Shown here piece after piece: positions 56,391 to 64,000 of a DNA stretch of 64,000 bases. The notes under the pieces are model-generated. The model saw nothing but the letters and a program-made list of their open reading frames with translations, did no database searches and had not been told where the DNA came from. The stretch comes from Flavivirga eckloniae. Lineage in GTDB: Bacteria; Bacteroidota; Bacteroidia; Flavobacteriales; Flavobacteriaceae. Location: assembly GCF_002886045.1 (NCBI RefSeq), contig NZ_CP025791.1:952001-1016000 (forward strand). The letters run 5' to 3'. The stretch's first letter is position 1, and every line of letters starts with the position of its first letter. Made by a program: the position numbers and the translations under genes.

Positions 56391-56417
56391 TGTCACGTTT
56401 TCTTGATCTATTTTGTC
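56391..56417 (+). promoter_or_regulatory. ECF41-type promoter upstream of the azoreductase-cupin pair
   Basis: TGTCACG (56391-56397), 16 bases, TGTC (56414-56417): the same core and spacing as the promoter of the ECF41 gene itself, though the spacers differ. The ATG follows at 56445. Confidence 0.7.
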
Positions 56418-56444
56418 ATTGTATTGTAATTAAAAAATCAATAC

Positions 56445-57062
56445 ATGAAAACATTATTAAGAATCGATTGCAGTTCCAGAACCGAAGGTTCTCATTCCAG
56501 AACATTAGCTAATTATTTCGAGGAAAGTTGGAAAATTGCAAACCCGAACGGAACCATTATTTATCGGGATTTAGCAAAACAGGATCTTCCCCATATTCAA
56601 AACAATACCATTGAAGGCTTCTACACGCCTATTGAGCATATGTCTCCCGAAATTAAAGAGGCTACTGCCTTATCTGACGAATTAATCGAAGAATTAAAAT
56701 CTGCAGACGACATTTTAATTAGCAGCCCTTTGTATAATTTAAATATACCATCCAATCTTAAAGCATATCTAGATCAGGTTGTTAGAATTGGTTATACATT
56801 CAATATTAATGAAAATGGCTATTACGGTTTATTAGAAGAAAAATCAGCCTATCTGGTAACAGTAAAAGGAGGTGTGTACAAAGGGACTTTTATGGAACCA
56901 TATGATTTTCAGGAACCCTATTTAAGAGCTATTCTTGGACATATGGGGATAAAAACTCAAGAATTATTTTCACTAGAAGGCTCTAGCGATCAACAAACTT
57001 TAAAACAGAATAAAGTAATCTTAGAAAATGAAATCAACCAATCATTCAAAAAACAAGTATAA
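56445..57062 (+). CDS. azoR: FMN-dependent NADH-azoreductase-like flavoprotein
   Basis: 205 residues of the flavodoxin-2 fold. It has an N-terminal phosphate-binding loop (SSRTEGSHSRTLANYF), the FMN-contact stretch ISSPLYNLNIPSNLKAYLDQ and a C-terminal YLRAILGHMGIKTQE typical of AzoR/AcpD. It reduces quinones or azo compounds using NAD(P)H in the cytoplasm. The gene is preceded by an ECF41-type promoter and followed after three bases by the cupin gene, so it belongs to the ECF41 regulon, consistent with a response to reactive electrophiles. The symbol is given at family level. Confidence 0.88.
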   Translation: MKTLLRIDCSSRTEGSHSRTLANYFEESWKIANPNGTIIYRDLAKQDLPHIQNNTIEGFYTPIEHMSPEIKEATALSDELIEELKSADDILISSPLYNLNIPSNLKAYLDQVVRIGYTFNINENGYYGLLEEKSAYLVTVKGGVYKGTFMEPYDFQEPYLRAILGHMGIKTQELFSLEGSSDQQTLKQNKVILENEINQSFKKQV

Positions 57063-57065
57063 ACT

Positions 57066-57581
57066 ATGACTAATCAAAAAGAAAACTATTTTGAAGACGA
57101 ATTAGAAAATAATGCATCCATAATAAAACCTAACGAAGGTGAAAAATTAGAACTCAACACCATTTCCATAACCTTTAAAGTTACCAGCGAAATGTCTAAC
57201 GATCAATTAGGGGTTTATGAGATATTCCTACCTCCTATGGCTATTGGTGCAAAATTGCACTATCATAGGTTTATGGATGAAACTTTTATTGTTGATGAAG
57301 GTGTTTTAACCATGCAGGTAGGCGATAAAGAATTTCCAGCTGAACCAGGAACTGTTGCATATGTGCCTAAGTTTACACCTCACGGATTTAAAAACGACAC
57401 TAATGAACCTGTAAAGCTGACATTAATTTTTAATCCGTCTCAAAAACGTGAAGGCTTTTTTAAAGGGCTACATGAAACGTTAAGCGAAGTTCCCATCGAT
57501 CCTGAAAAGTATTTAAAACTATATAATAAATATGATAGTTTTCCTGTAGACACTTCAAATATGATACCGATTAGAGACTAA
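57066..57581 (+). CDS. Cupin-domain protein
   Basis: 171 residues. The conserved cupin barrel (about 55-140) has the metal-binding residues in KLHYHRFMDETFIVDEGVLT (two His and the Glu) and the second motif in AYVPKFTPHGFKN (His). It could be a dioxygenase, isomerase or sensor; the sequence does not say. Operon partner of the azoreductase with a three-base gap, and the last gene before a strong hairpin. By position it is controlled by the ECF41 sigma factor. Confidence 0.85.
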   Translation: MTNQKENYFEDELENNASIIKPNEGEKLELNTISITFKVTSEMSNDQLGVYEIFLPPMAIGAKLHYHRFMDETFIVDEGVLTMQVGDKEFPAEPGTVAYVPKFTPHGFKNDTNEPVKLTLIFNPSQKREGFFKGLHETLSEVPIDPEKYLKLYNKYDSFPVDTSNMIPIRD

Positions 57582-57585
57582 AAAA

Positions 57586-57624
57586 CTAAGGTTTATCCTT
57601 ACTAATTGCAAGGATAAACCTTAG
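57586..57624 (+). terminator. Terminator after azoreductase-cupin operon
   Basis: CTAAGGTTTATCCTT (57586-57600) pairs perfectly with AAGGATAAACCTTAG (57610-57624), a 15-bp stem with a nine-base loop, four bases after the cupin stop. Confidence 0.75.
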
Positions 57625-57698
57625 CAAAATCTTATATGCTTTTGTTAATTTTACTTACGTATTTTTTACCACAAATAGTCTCATCAAAAAAAACAAAT

Positions 57699-58616
57699 AT
57701 GAAAAAAGCATTTTTATCAATTATTTTTATTTTTTCCATTTTTATCACTATTCAATCTCAAAACCCTTCTACTTTCACTGTAGAAAAAACAGACAACACT
57801 TCCACGTCATTAAATTTGAAAAACCCTACTGGTTTTTGGCATTTAAGTGGTCCTAGGTCTTATGAAGCTAATAATAACTTTTCTATTTTTTGGCATGATG
57901 GTATTTACAAACGATATTTCACCATATTAGACAATGGAAATATTGGTATTGGAGTTGCAAACCCAAACTCCAAACTTCATGTCTTTGGACAAGTGGATGG
58001 GAATTTTAATGGTTTAGTCATAGACAACAGAAAAAATTACGGAGCAAATTCAGGCACAAATGAAACAAGCAGAATTCTTTTATCGTTAACTGAAGATGAC
58101 ACTCCTAACCCTTTGAATAGAATTTTTGGCATTATAGAAGCCGGAACTATTTCTGAAACAGATTCAAGCAATGGTAGGCTATCTTTTCATGTAAGACAAA
58201 ATGGAGCCTCTGAAGAAAAAATGAGGATAAACCATAAAGGAGACATTGGAATAGGAACAACCAATCCAGATATGAAACTTACCGTGAAAGGCAAAATTCA
58301 TGCAGAAGAAGTAAAAATTGATCTAAGTGTTCCTGCTCCAGATTATGTCTTTAAAGAAAATTACAATCTTAGAAGCATAGAAGAAGTAGAAAGGTTCATA
58401 ATAGAAAATAGTCATCTGCCAGAAATCCCATCTGCCAAAGAATTTGAACAAAACGGCGTGATGCAAGCAGAAATGGATATGAATCTTCTTAAAAAAATAG
58501 AAGAGTTAACACTTTACACGATAGCTCAAGAAAAGAAAATAAAAGAATTAGAAGCTTTGAACCAAAAGCTTATTGAATTACAATTACGGGTTGATAAATT
58601 GGAATCGAAAAAATAG
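57699..58616 (+). CDS. Secreted fibre-like surface protein with C-terminal coiled coil
   Basis: 305 residues from the ATG at 57699, which gives a clean signal peptide (MKKAFLSIIFIFSIFITIQS). The ATG-less stretch upstream is unlikely to be translated. Beta repeats GNIGIGVANPNSKLHV and GDIGIGTTNPDMKLTV resemble phage tail-fibre-like repeats of Bacteroidota. The C-terminus (DYVFKENYNLRSIEEVERFI, SHLPEIPSAKEFEQNGVMQA, then a coiled coil ending LRVDKLESKK) is the widely shared trimerising tail of such proteins. It is probably an exported, trimeric, surface-exposed protein. The role is unknown. It is monocistronic. Confidence 0.8.
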   Translation: MKKAFLSIIFIFSIFITIQSQNPSTFTVEKTDNTSTSLNLKNPTGFWHLSGPRSYEANNNFSIFWHDGIYKRYFTILDNGNIGIGVANPNSKLHVFGQVDGNFNGLVIDNRKNYGANSGTNETSRILLSLTEDDTPNPLNRIFGIIEAGTISETDSSNGRLSFHVRQNGASEEKMRINHKGDIGIGTTNPDMKLTVKGKIHAEEVKIDLSVPAPDYVFKENYNLRSIEEVERFIIENSHLPEIPSAKEFEQNGVMQAEMDMNLLKKIEELTLYTIAQEKKIKELEALNQKLIELQLRVDKLESKK

Positions 58617-58644
58617 CCCCATACATTTATATGAAAAAGAAAAA

Positions 58645-58795
58645 GAGGTTTCAAAAGTTGAATTTTGTGTCATTCAGAACGAAGTGAACCTGCCTGCCGG
58701 CAGGCAGGGAATCTGTTAAATCGAAACTAGAATTAAACAGATAGCCACAGTCGTTTCTTCTTTGCAATGACATTAAATTCAACTTTTGAAATCTC
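58645..58795. repeat. Palindromic element with 30-bp inverted ends
   Basis: The arms 58645-58674 and 58766-58795 are 30-base inverted repeats with three mismatches (core TTTCAAAAGTTGAATTT). Inside lies the perfect 20-base palindrome CCTGCCTGCCGGCAGGCAGG (58688-58707) and a second stem, AATCTGTT...AACAGAT. The inner part resembles dispersed flavobacterial intergenic repeats. It lies between converging genes and could form a very long hairpin that ends both transcripts. Confidence 0.65.
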
Positions 58796-58825
58796 CATTT
58801 TATAAAATTTTCATGGAGATAAACT

Positions 58826-59773
58826 TTATTTTAAATACGCCACAACATTACCCTCAATACGCTGCTGTATATTAGAAACATCCGCCTTTACAAAAGTTTC
58901 TCCTGTTATATTTTCATAAAGTTCAATGTAGCGTTCGCTAACACTTTCTATATAATCATCACTCATAAAAGGCACAGTTTGTCCTTCCAATCCTTGAAAC
59001 CCATTACCTATTAGCCATTGACGCACAAACTCTTTTGATAACTGCTTTTGACTTTCTCCTTTATCCTGACGTTCTTGATAGCCCTCTGCATAAAAATAAC
59101 GCGAAGAGTCTGGTGTATGTATCTCATCAATCAATACAATTTGTCCATCTTTGGTTTTTCCAAACTCATATTTAGTGTCCACTAAAATAAGACCGCGAGA
59201 TGAAGCTATTTCACTGCCGCGTTGGAATAATTTTCGTGTATAATCTTCCAACACAACATAATCGGTTTCCGAAACAATACCACGCTTTAAAATATCTTCT
59301 CTCGAAATATCCTCATCATGATCTCCTTGTTCTGCTTTGGTAGCCGGTGTTATAATAGGTTCAGGAAACTTATCATTTTCTTTCATACCCTCCGGCATAG
59401 GCACACCACAAAGCATACGTTTGCCCGCTTTATACTCACGCGCTGCATGACCAGACATATACCCGCGAATAACCATTTCCACCTTAAAAGGCTCACATAA
59501 ATGCCCTACTGCTACATTAGGATCTGGCGTAGCCGTTAACCAATTAGGCACCAAATCCTCTGTTGCTTTCATCATTTTAGTAGCAATCTGATTTAGAATT
59601 TGTCCCTTATAAGGAATTCCTTTTGGCATCACAACATCAAACGCAGAAAGCCTGTCGGTTGCAATCATAACCAATTCATCATCATTAATATTATATACCT
59701 CTCTTACTTTTCCTTTGTAAACATTTTTTTGGTTAGGAAAATTGAAATTAGTGTCTATTATTGTATTACTCAT
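58826..59773 (-). CDS. purC: Phosphoribosylaminoimidazole-succinocarboxamide synthase
   Basis: 315 residues, the usual size in Bacteroidota. SAICAR synthase motifs are [20 protein letters not shown] near the start, [55 protein letters not shown] and [20 protein letters not shown] (nucleotide and CAIR binding). It joins aspartate to CAIR in de novo purine synthesis in the cytoplasm. It is followed upstream (in transcription sense) by phoH after a 132-base gap containing heptad repeats. Confidence 0.97.
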   Translation of the reverse strand: MSNTIIDTNFNFPNQKNVYKGKVREVYNINDDELVMIATDRLSAFDVVMPKGIPYKGQILNQIATKMMKATEDLVPNWLTATPDPNVAVGHLCEPFKVEMVIRGYMSGHAAREYKAGKRMLCGVPMPEGMKENDKFPEPIITPATKAEQGDHDEDISREDILKRGIVSETDYVVLEDYTRKLFQRGSEIASSRGLILVDTKYEFGKTKDGQIVLIDEIHTPDSSRYFYAEGYQERQDKGESQKQLSKEFVRQWLIGNGFQGLEGQTVPFMSDDYIESVSERYIELYENITGETFVKADVSNIQQRIEGNVVAYLK

Positions 59774-59854
59774 TACTTTACTCTTTACGAGTTTATTTGT
59801 TAATTATTTTGTCATTAAGAAAAGTGAACCTACCTGAACTGAACACCGAGACCA

Positions 59855-59903
59855 AACACTGCATACTGCAAACCGAATACTGCACACTGTACACTGAATA
59901 CTA
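59855..59903. repeat. Seven tandem heptads, consensus NANACTG
   Basis: Successive units AACACTG, CATACTG, CAAACCG, AATACTG, CACACTG, TACACTG and AATACTA run in strict 7-base phase from 59855 to 59903. They end two bases before the stop codon of phoH on the other strand. Upstream bases (GAACACC, GAGACCA) may be older units. Confidence 0.65.
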
Positions 59904-59905
59904 GC

Positions 59906-60859
59906 CTAATCCCTATTCTCTATACTCTTATAAGCAGCAATAACCTTTTTAACCAGTTTATGGCGAATCACATCCTTATCATCTAAGAATATCATGCCCA
60001 CGCCTTCTACATTTTTTAAAATTAAAAGCGCTTCTTTTAAACCAGAAATAGTACGTCTGGGTAAATCTATTTGTCCAGGATCACCTGTTAATAAAAACTT
60101 AGCATTTTTTCCCATACGGGTTAAAAACATTTTCATTTGCGCATGCGTAGTATTCTGCCCTTCATCTAAAATTACAAAAGCATTATCCAATGTACGACCG
60201 CGCATAAACGCCAATGGCGCAATTTGAATCGTTCCGTTTTCTATATAATGTGCTAACTTTTCAGGTGCTATCATATCCCGTAAGGCATCATATAATGGTT
60301 GCATATACGGGTCTAGCTTTTCTTTTAAATCGCCTGGTAAAAACCCTAAGTTCTCCCCTGCTTCTACTGCCGGTCTTGTTAAAATAATACGCTTAACTTC
60401 CTTATTTTTTAAAGCCTGTACTGCCAATGCTACACCAGTATAGGTTTTACCTGTACCCGCTGGCCCAATGGCAAAAACCATATCGTTCTTACGAATAAGT
60501 TCTACCAACTTTCGCTGATTTGCCGTTTGTGCTTTTATAAGTTTACCACCAACACCATGAACGATAACCTCTCCACTTTCTTTTGAGGTCGTATAATCAT
60601 CACTGCTTTGGCTTGTTAACACTCGCTCAATTACATTTTCGTCTAGCTTATTGTATTTTGCAAAATGTTTTAAAAGCATGGTGATTCTGCGATCGAATTC
60701 TTCTAACAATTCCTCATCGCCAAATGCTTTAATTTTATTACCTCTAGCAACAATTTTAAGTTTAGGGAAATACTTTTTTAGGAGTGCGATATTAGTGTTT
60801 TGGGCTCCAAAAAATTCTTTTGGACTTATTTCTTCAAGTTCGATTATAATTTCGTTCAA
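59906..60859 (-). CDS. phoH: PhoH family ATPase
   Basis: 317 residues. An N-terminal KH-like segment (about 25-70) precedes the P-loop domain with Walker A G-P-A-G-T-G-K-T at 132-139, Walker B region NAFVILDEGQN and the arginine-rich MRGRTLDNA and GDPGQIDLPR stretches typical of PhoH/PhoL. It is a cytoplasmic RNA-linked ATPase thought to act in RNA or ribosome metabolism. It is divergent from the SAM hydrolase gene, with overlapping promoter elements in the 145-base gap. Confidence 0.95.
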   Translation of the reverse strand: MNEIIIELEEISPKEFFGAQNTNIALLKKYFPKLKIVARGNKIKAFGDEELLEEFDRRITMLLKHFAKYNKLDENVIERVLTSQSSDDYTTSKESGEVIVHGVGGKLIKAQTANQRKLVELIRKNDMVFAIGPAGTGKTYTGVALAVQALKNKEVKRIILTRPAVEAGENLGFLPGDLKEKLDPYMQPLYDALRDMIAPEKLAHYIENGTIQIAPLAFMRGRTLDNAFVILDEGQNTTHAQMKMFLTRMGKNAKFLLTGDPGQIDLPRRTISGLKEALLILKNVEGVGMIFLDDKDVIRHKLVKKVIAAYKSIENRD

Positions 60860-60935
60860 AGGCGTGAATTTAATTTTTGCATTTCATCCGATTTTAATGA
60901 AAATAATATTTAATTCGATGAAATGATTTTATTAG

Positions 60936-60966
60936 TTTTGTTAAAACTCAAAAATACATAAATTTG
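60936..60966 (+). promoter_or_regulatory. Promoter of the SAM hydrolase gene, overlapping a divergent -7 element for phoH
   Basis: Plus strand: TTTTG (60936-60940), 18-base spacer, TAAATTTG (60959-60966), a near-ideal Bacteroidota promoter 38 bases before the ATG at 61005. Minus strand: positions 60956-60949 read TATTTTTG, a perfect -7 element pointing to phoH, inside the plus-strand spacer. Confidence 0.6.
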
Positions 60967-61004
60967 AGTGACTTAACGCTAAAAACATATCAACAATTTT
61001 GCCA

Positions 61005-61838
61005 ATGGCGATAATAACCTTAACCACCGATTTTGGTGAAAAAGATCATTTTGCAGGTGCAACAAAAGGAGCCATTTATAGCGAACTTCCCGATGTTAGA
61101 ATTGTTGATATCTCCCACTCCATATCGCCTTTTAGCATTCCCGAGGCAGCATATATCATACAAAATGCTTACGGCAGTTTTCCTAAAGGCACCATACACA
61201 TTATAGGTATTGATTCTGAAATAAACCCAGAAAATAAACATATTGCTGTAAAGCTCGACGATCACTTTTTTATCTGTGCCAATAATGGTATTATGAGTAT
61301 GATTTGTTCCGAAATTGCTCCCGAAAAAATAGTAGAAATCAATATTCACGACAAAATACAAACCAGCTTTCCTGTATTGGATGTTTTTGTAAAAGCAGCA
61401 TGCCACATAGCACGTGGCGGCACATTAGAGGTTATCGGAAAAACTATTAATAAAATTAAGCCTATTAAGAACATAGTACCGTATGTTAATGATGATAAAA
61501 CGCAGATTATTGGAAGTGTTATTTACATTGATAACTATGGCAATGTCGTTACCAATATAAAAAGGAGCTTTTTTGAAGCGATACAGAAAGGACGTCCTTT
61601 CGAGATTTCGGCACGAAATAATAAGTTTAAAACCATTTATAAAAAATACAGCGATATTGTTAATTTCGATATAGAGGAAAGCAAACGTCAGGATGAAGGC
61701 AGAGGCTTGGTCGTTTTTAATTCAGGTGATTTTTTAGAAATTGCTGTTTACAAAAGTAACAGCGGTACCGTTGGCAGTGCATCAACGCTTATGGGGCTTG
61801 GTTTAATGGACGCTGTTAGCGTTAATTTTATAAAATAA
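61005..61838 (+). CDS. S-adenosyl-L-methionine hydrolase (adenosine-forming), DUF62/SAM hydroxide adenosyltransferase
   Basis: 277 residues from the ATG at 61005; a TTG two codons earlier is less likely. Family signatures are ITLTTDFGEKDHFAGATKGA with the early Asp, VDISHSISPFSIPEAAYIIQ, IHIIGIDSE and the C-terminal YIDNYGNVVTNI and NSGTVGSASTLMGLGLMD. The family uses water (or halide in specialised members) to attack SAM, giving adenosine and methionine. Bacterial genomic members without halogenation clusters are hydrolases. It stands first in a row of three small genes. Confidence 0.92.
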   Translation: MAIITLTTDFGEKDHFAGATKGAIYSELPDVRIVDISHSISPFSIPEAAYIIQNAYGSFPKGTIHIIGIDSEINPENKHIAVKLDDHFFICANNGIMSMICSEIAPEKIVEINIHDKIQTSFPVLDVFVKAACHIARGGTLEVIGKTINKIKPIKNIVPYVNDDKTQIIGSVIYIDNYGNVVTNIKRSFFEAIQKGRPFEISARNNKFKTIYKKYSDIVNFDIEESKRQDEGRGLVVFNSGDFLEIAVYKSNSGTVGSASTLMGLGLMDAVSVNFIK

Positions 61839-61844
61839 TAAAAT

Positions 61845-62141
61845 ATGTTTGTAAGAATTGTGAAAATGGGATTTCACGAACAAAATATCGAAACCTTTCT
61901 TGCTAATTTTGACGTTAATAAAGAAAAAATCAGAAATTTTAAAGGCTGTAATTTTTTAGAACTCTATAGAGACAAAAACGATCCTACGGTATTCTTTACA
62001 TATAGTTATTGGGAAACTGAAGACGATTTAGAAAACTACAGGCACTCTGATCTGTTTAAAAATGTTTGGGCTAAAACCAAACCTTTATTTAATATTCCTC
62101 CAATGGCTTGGAGTGTTGATAAATTAGAAACTTTAAACTAA
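61845..62141 (+). CDS. Small ABM-type (antibiotic biosynthesis monooxygenase-like) protein
   Basis: 98 residues forming a likely dimeric alpha-beta ferredoxin-like barrel: MFVRIVKMGFHEQNIETFLA, FKGCNFLELYRDKNDPTVFF and YSYWETEDDLENYRHSDLF are typical of ABM-fold proteins. Such proteins are quinol monooxygenases, haem-degrading enzymes or simple ligand binders. The catalytic type cannot be read here. It begins seven bases after the SAM hydrolase stop and ends three bases before the next gene, so it is clearly co-transcribed. Confidence 0.85.
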   Translation: MFVRIVKMGFHEQNIETFLANFDVNKEKIRNFKGCNFLELYRDKNDPTVFFTYSYWETEDDLENYRHSDLFKNVWAKTKPLFNIPPMAWSVDKLETLN

Positions 62142-62143
62142 TA

Positions 62144-62689
62144 ATGACTAAAAAAGCGCTTCTGGTAATCGATATGCAAAAGGGTTCCTTCGCACCGGAA
62201 ACCCCACGATATGATACTCAAGGTGTAATCAATAGAATTAATTTGCTGGCCAATAAATTTAGAACTACGGGAAACCATGTGTTTTATATCCAACACGATG
62301 GCACTAAAAACAACGAATTTATTCCTAAAACAGAAGCTTGGGAAATACTATCGGGATTGAAGGTGTCCGACGAAGATATCCTGATTAATAAATATGCCAA
62401 TGATGTGTTTTATAATTCAAATCTTAAATTAGAGTTAGAATCACGCAACATCAATAATTTATATATTACGGGTTGTGCTACCGATTTTTGTGTAGAAGCA
62501 ACGGTACAATCTGCTCTAGCAAAGGATTATACAATAACGGTTGTAGAAAATGGACATACTACAGGAAACCGACCGCATATCACTGCTGAAAAAGTAATAG
62601 AACATTATAATTGGGTTTGGCAAAATATGATACCCACAAAAGGAGTTATTAAGGTGAAACGTTTTGAAACTATTTTAAACACGCTATAA
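62144..62689 (+). CDS. Isochorismatase-family cysteine hydrolase
   Basis: 181 residues. The catalytic triad is present as D10 (LLVIDMQKG), K83 (LINKYANDVF) and C116 (ITGCATDFCVEATVQSALA). Family members hydrolyse amides such as nicotinamide or N-carbamoyl compounds, or isochorismate. No substrate-specific feature is evident. It is the third gene of the SAM hydrolase/ABM cluster. It is followed by a 153-base gap with a promoter-like element for gldF. Confidence 0.9.
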   Translation: MTKKALLVIDMQKGSFAPETPRYDTQGVINRINLLANKFRTTGNHVFYIQHDGTKNNEFIPKTEAWEILSGLKVSDEDILINKYANDVFYNSNLKLELESRNINNLYITGCATDFCVEATVQSALAKDYTITVVENGHTTGNRPHITAEKVIEHYNWVWQNMIPTKGVIKVKRFETILNTL

Positions 62690-62732
62690 AATTTTAATCC
62701 ATAATAAAATGTCATTGTTAGCACACAATTAA

Positions 62733-62740
62733 TAAATTTG
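62733..62740 (+). promoter_or_regulatory. -7 element upstream of gldF
   Basis: TAAATTTG is a perfect TAnnTTTG match about 100 bases before gldF. A TTG at 62715-62717 gives a 15-base spacer, slightly short. Confidence 0.35.
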
Positions 62741-62842
62741 CTGCGACAATCTTTTTAAATCAAAAAGCAAAATTAACCACATTACTAGCTAATCCTTAAC
62801 AAAATAGAACGGATTTCTGTAACAGTGCACAAAATATAATAC

Positions 62843-63562
62843 ATGATAGCAATACTTAAGAAAGAAATAAATTCATTTTTCGCATCCCCTATTGGCTATT
62901 TAGTTATTGCCATTTTTTTAGTTTTAAACGGTTTATTCCTATGGCTATTCAAAGGCGATTTTAATGTTCTGGATTATGGGTTTGCAGATTTATCATCCTT
63001 CTTTTTACTAGCTCCTTGGATTTTAATTTTCTTAATTCCTGCGGTTACCATGCGTAGCTTTTCTGATGAAAAAAAACAAGGGACTCTAGAGCTTTTACTC
63101 ACAAAACCTATATCGCATATAAATATCATTTTAGGAAAATATTTTGGTGCTTTTATTTTAATTTTAATCGCACTTCTTCCAACACTACTGTATGTTTATA
63201 CCGTTTACCAATTAGGCAATCCAATTGGCAATCTAGATATGGGAAGTACACTTGGTTCCTATTTCGGATTATTATTTTTAATCGCAGCCTATACCGCAAT
63301 TGGTGTGTTTGCCTCTTCCCTATCAGATAATCAAATCGTATCGTTTATCATAGCCGTTTTTATCTGCTTTCTATTTTATATAGGCTTTGAGGGTATTGCA
63401 GATTTTGTTTCTAGTAATTTTATAGAACAATTGGGCATGAGCGTACATTTTAAAAGTATGAGCCGTGGGGTGCTCGACACCAGAGATATTTTATACTTTT
63501 TAAGCGTTACTATTTTCTTTTTAATGTTAACCAAGATAAATATTAACAAAGCAAAAAAATGA
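62843..63562 (+). CDS. gldF: Gliding motility ABC transporter permease GldF
   Basis: 239 residues with six hydrophobic segments. The N-terminal IAILKKEINSFFASPIGYLV and the ABC-2-type segment TMRSFSDEKKQGTLELLLTK are the hallmarks of GldF. With GldA (ATPase) and GldG it forms a membrane ABC transporter required for gliding in some flavobacteria. Its stop overlaps the next start (ATGA). The next frame is not GldG-like over the part visible. Confidence 0.93.
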   Translation: MIAILKKEINSFFASPIGYLVIAIFLVLNGLFLWLFKGDFNVLDYGFADLSSFFLLAPWILIFLIPAVTMRSFSDEKKQGTLELLLTKPISHINIILGKYFGAFILILIALLPTLLYVYTVYQLGNPIGNLDMGSTLGSYFGLLFLIAAYTAIGVFASSLSDNQIVSFIIAVFICFLFYIGFEGIADFVSSNFIEQLGMSVHFKSMSRGVLDTRDILYFLSVTIFFLMLTKININKAKK

Positions 63563-64000
63563 TTTTAACGCCTCTATTTATTACTTTTTTGGTGCTTGTT
63601 TTTGTACTGGTTTGGCTGTTTGCTAATACTATAGACAAACGTAAATGGGTTAGTTTACTAATAAGTTTAGTGTTAACTCCTTTTGCTTATTTTTATGTAT
63701 TTTACCCGGTACTAAATATTTTTAGCAGTTACCATCATCAAAAACACTTCGATGCTGAAATGTGGAAAGATAAGCCCGCTCTACGCTACGAAATGAGTAG
63801 AGAAATAGTGGATGAAAATTTGTTTCTTAGCAAAACCAAAGAAGAAGTAGAAACCATTTTAGGAAAAAGCGAATGGTTTGGCTGGGACCGTAGTATAAAA
63901 GCAAACTCACCAGATAAATGGAATTACAATTTGGGTTTCAAACCTGGTGCTTTTAATAATATGCAAGAGTGTATTGAACTCGTATTTAATAACAACGCAG
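63559..64000 (+). CDS. Membrane-anchored protein of unknown function, coupled to gldF (3' end outside window)
   Basis: 147 codons visible from ATG at 63559, open to the window end. There are two hydrophobic segments (PLFITFLVLVFVLVWLF, WVSLLISLVLTPFAYFYVFY), then a soluble part with KTKEEVETILGKSEWFGWD and WNYNLGFKPG. The soluble part recalls the small BamE/SmpA-like fold (TxEEVxxxLG...W.Y.LG), though the resemblance is weak. The ATGA overlap with gldF indicates translational coupling and perhaps a shared role. A gldG gene may follow further downstream. Confidence 0.7.
   Translation, partial: MILTPLFITFLVLVFVLVWLFANTIDKRKWVSLLISLVLTPFAYFYVFYPVLNIFSSYHHQKHFDAEMWKDKPALRYEMSREIVDENLFLSKTKEEVETILGKSEWFGWDRSIKANSPDKWNYNLGFKPGAFNNMQECIELVFNNNA

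Overview
The window is AT-rich bacterial chromosome from a member of the Bacteroidota, almost certainly family Flavobacteriaceae. The grounds are a gliding gene (gldF), two SusC/SusD pairs, a type IX secretion (T9SS) sorting domain, FecR/ECF sigma pairs, Y_Y_Y-type sensors, TAnnTTTG-type promoters and the lack of Shine-Dalgarno sequences.

Layout. 1-2382 (-): truncated Y_Y_Y sensor/LuxR-type regulator. 2383-3165: gene-poor, with a Crp/Fnr relic and repeats. 3166-12837 (+): one 3223-aa protein without a signal peptide, with a DUF4332-like helix-hairpin-helix region, long coiled coils, a hydrophobic Gly/Ala region and a C-terminal PD-(D/E)XK nuclease-like motif. It looks like an orphan polymorphic-toxin-type giant. 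13284-20793 (-): glycan uptake locus (SusC, SusD, DUF4959/DUF5000 lipoprotein, DUF4998/F5-8C lipoprotein) without enzymes in view. 21584-30588 (-): small exported protein coupled to a 2744-aa T9SS-sorted M23/PKD/L-domain protein. 30933-34930 (-): LytTR response regulator, a decayed second LytTR copy and a LytS-type sensor kinase split by a frameshift at an A8 tract. 35350-52318: a RagAB-type uptake locus with M16 peptidase, DsbD N-domain protein, three tandem DUF4369-TlpA thioredoxins, two FecR anti-sigma factors, two ECF sigma factors, an STN-containing SusC, a SusD and a repeat lipoprotein. 52533-54347 (-): sodium/solute symporter. 54600-54684: tRNA-Leu(GAG). 54817-58616 (+): PaaI-type thioesterase, ECF41 sigma factor, azoreductase, cupin and a surface protein. 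58826-60859 (-): purC and phoH. 61005 to the end (+): SAM hydrolase, monooxygenase-like protein, isochorismatase-like hydrolase, gldF and a truncated gene.

How the genes work together. The 35-52 kb locus reads as a substrate-sensing import system: the SusC STN domain should signal through FecR to an ECF sigma factor, SusD and SusC would import a peptide or modified peptide, and the M16 peptidase and thiol proteins would process it in the periplasm. In the 55-57 kb locus, the ECF41 gene and the downstream azoreductase-cupin pair carry the same promoter, TGTCACG-N16-TGTC, which defines a small autoregulated regulon readable from sequence alone.

Most unusual items: the 3223-aa nuclease-tailed protein with no immunity gene beside it; the M23-PKD-L-domain T9SS giant; the matching ECF41 promoters; the interrupted kinase with a decayed LytTR duplicate; and several dispersed repeat families, one present twice in the window.
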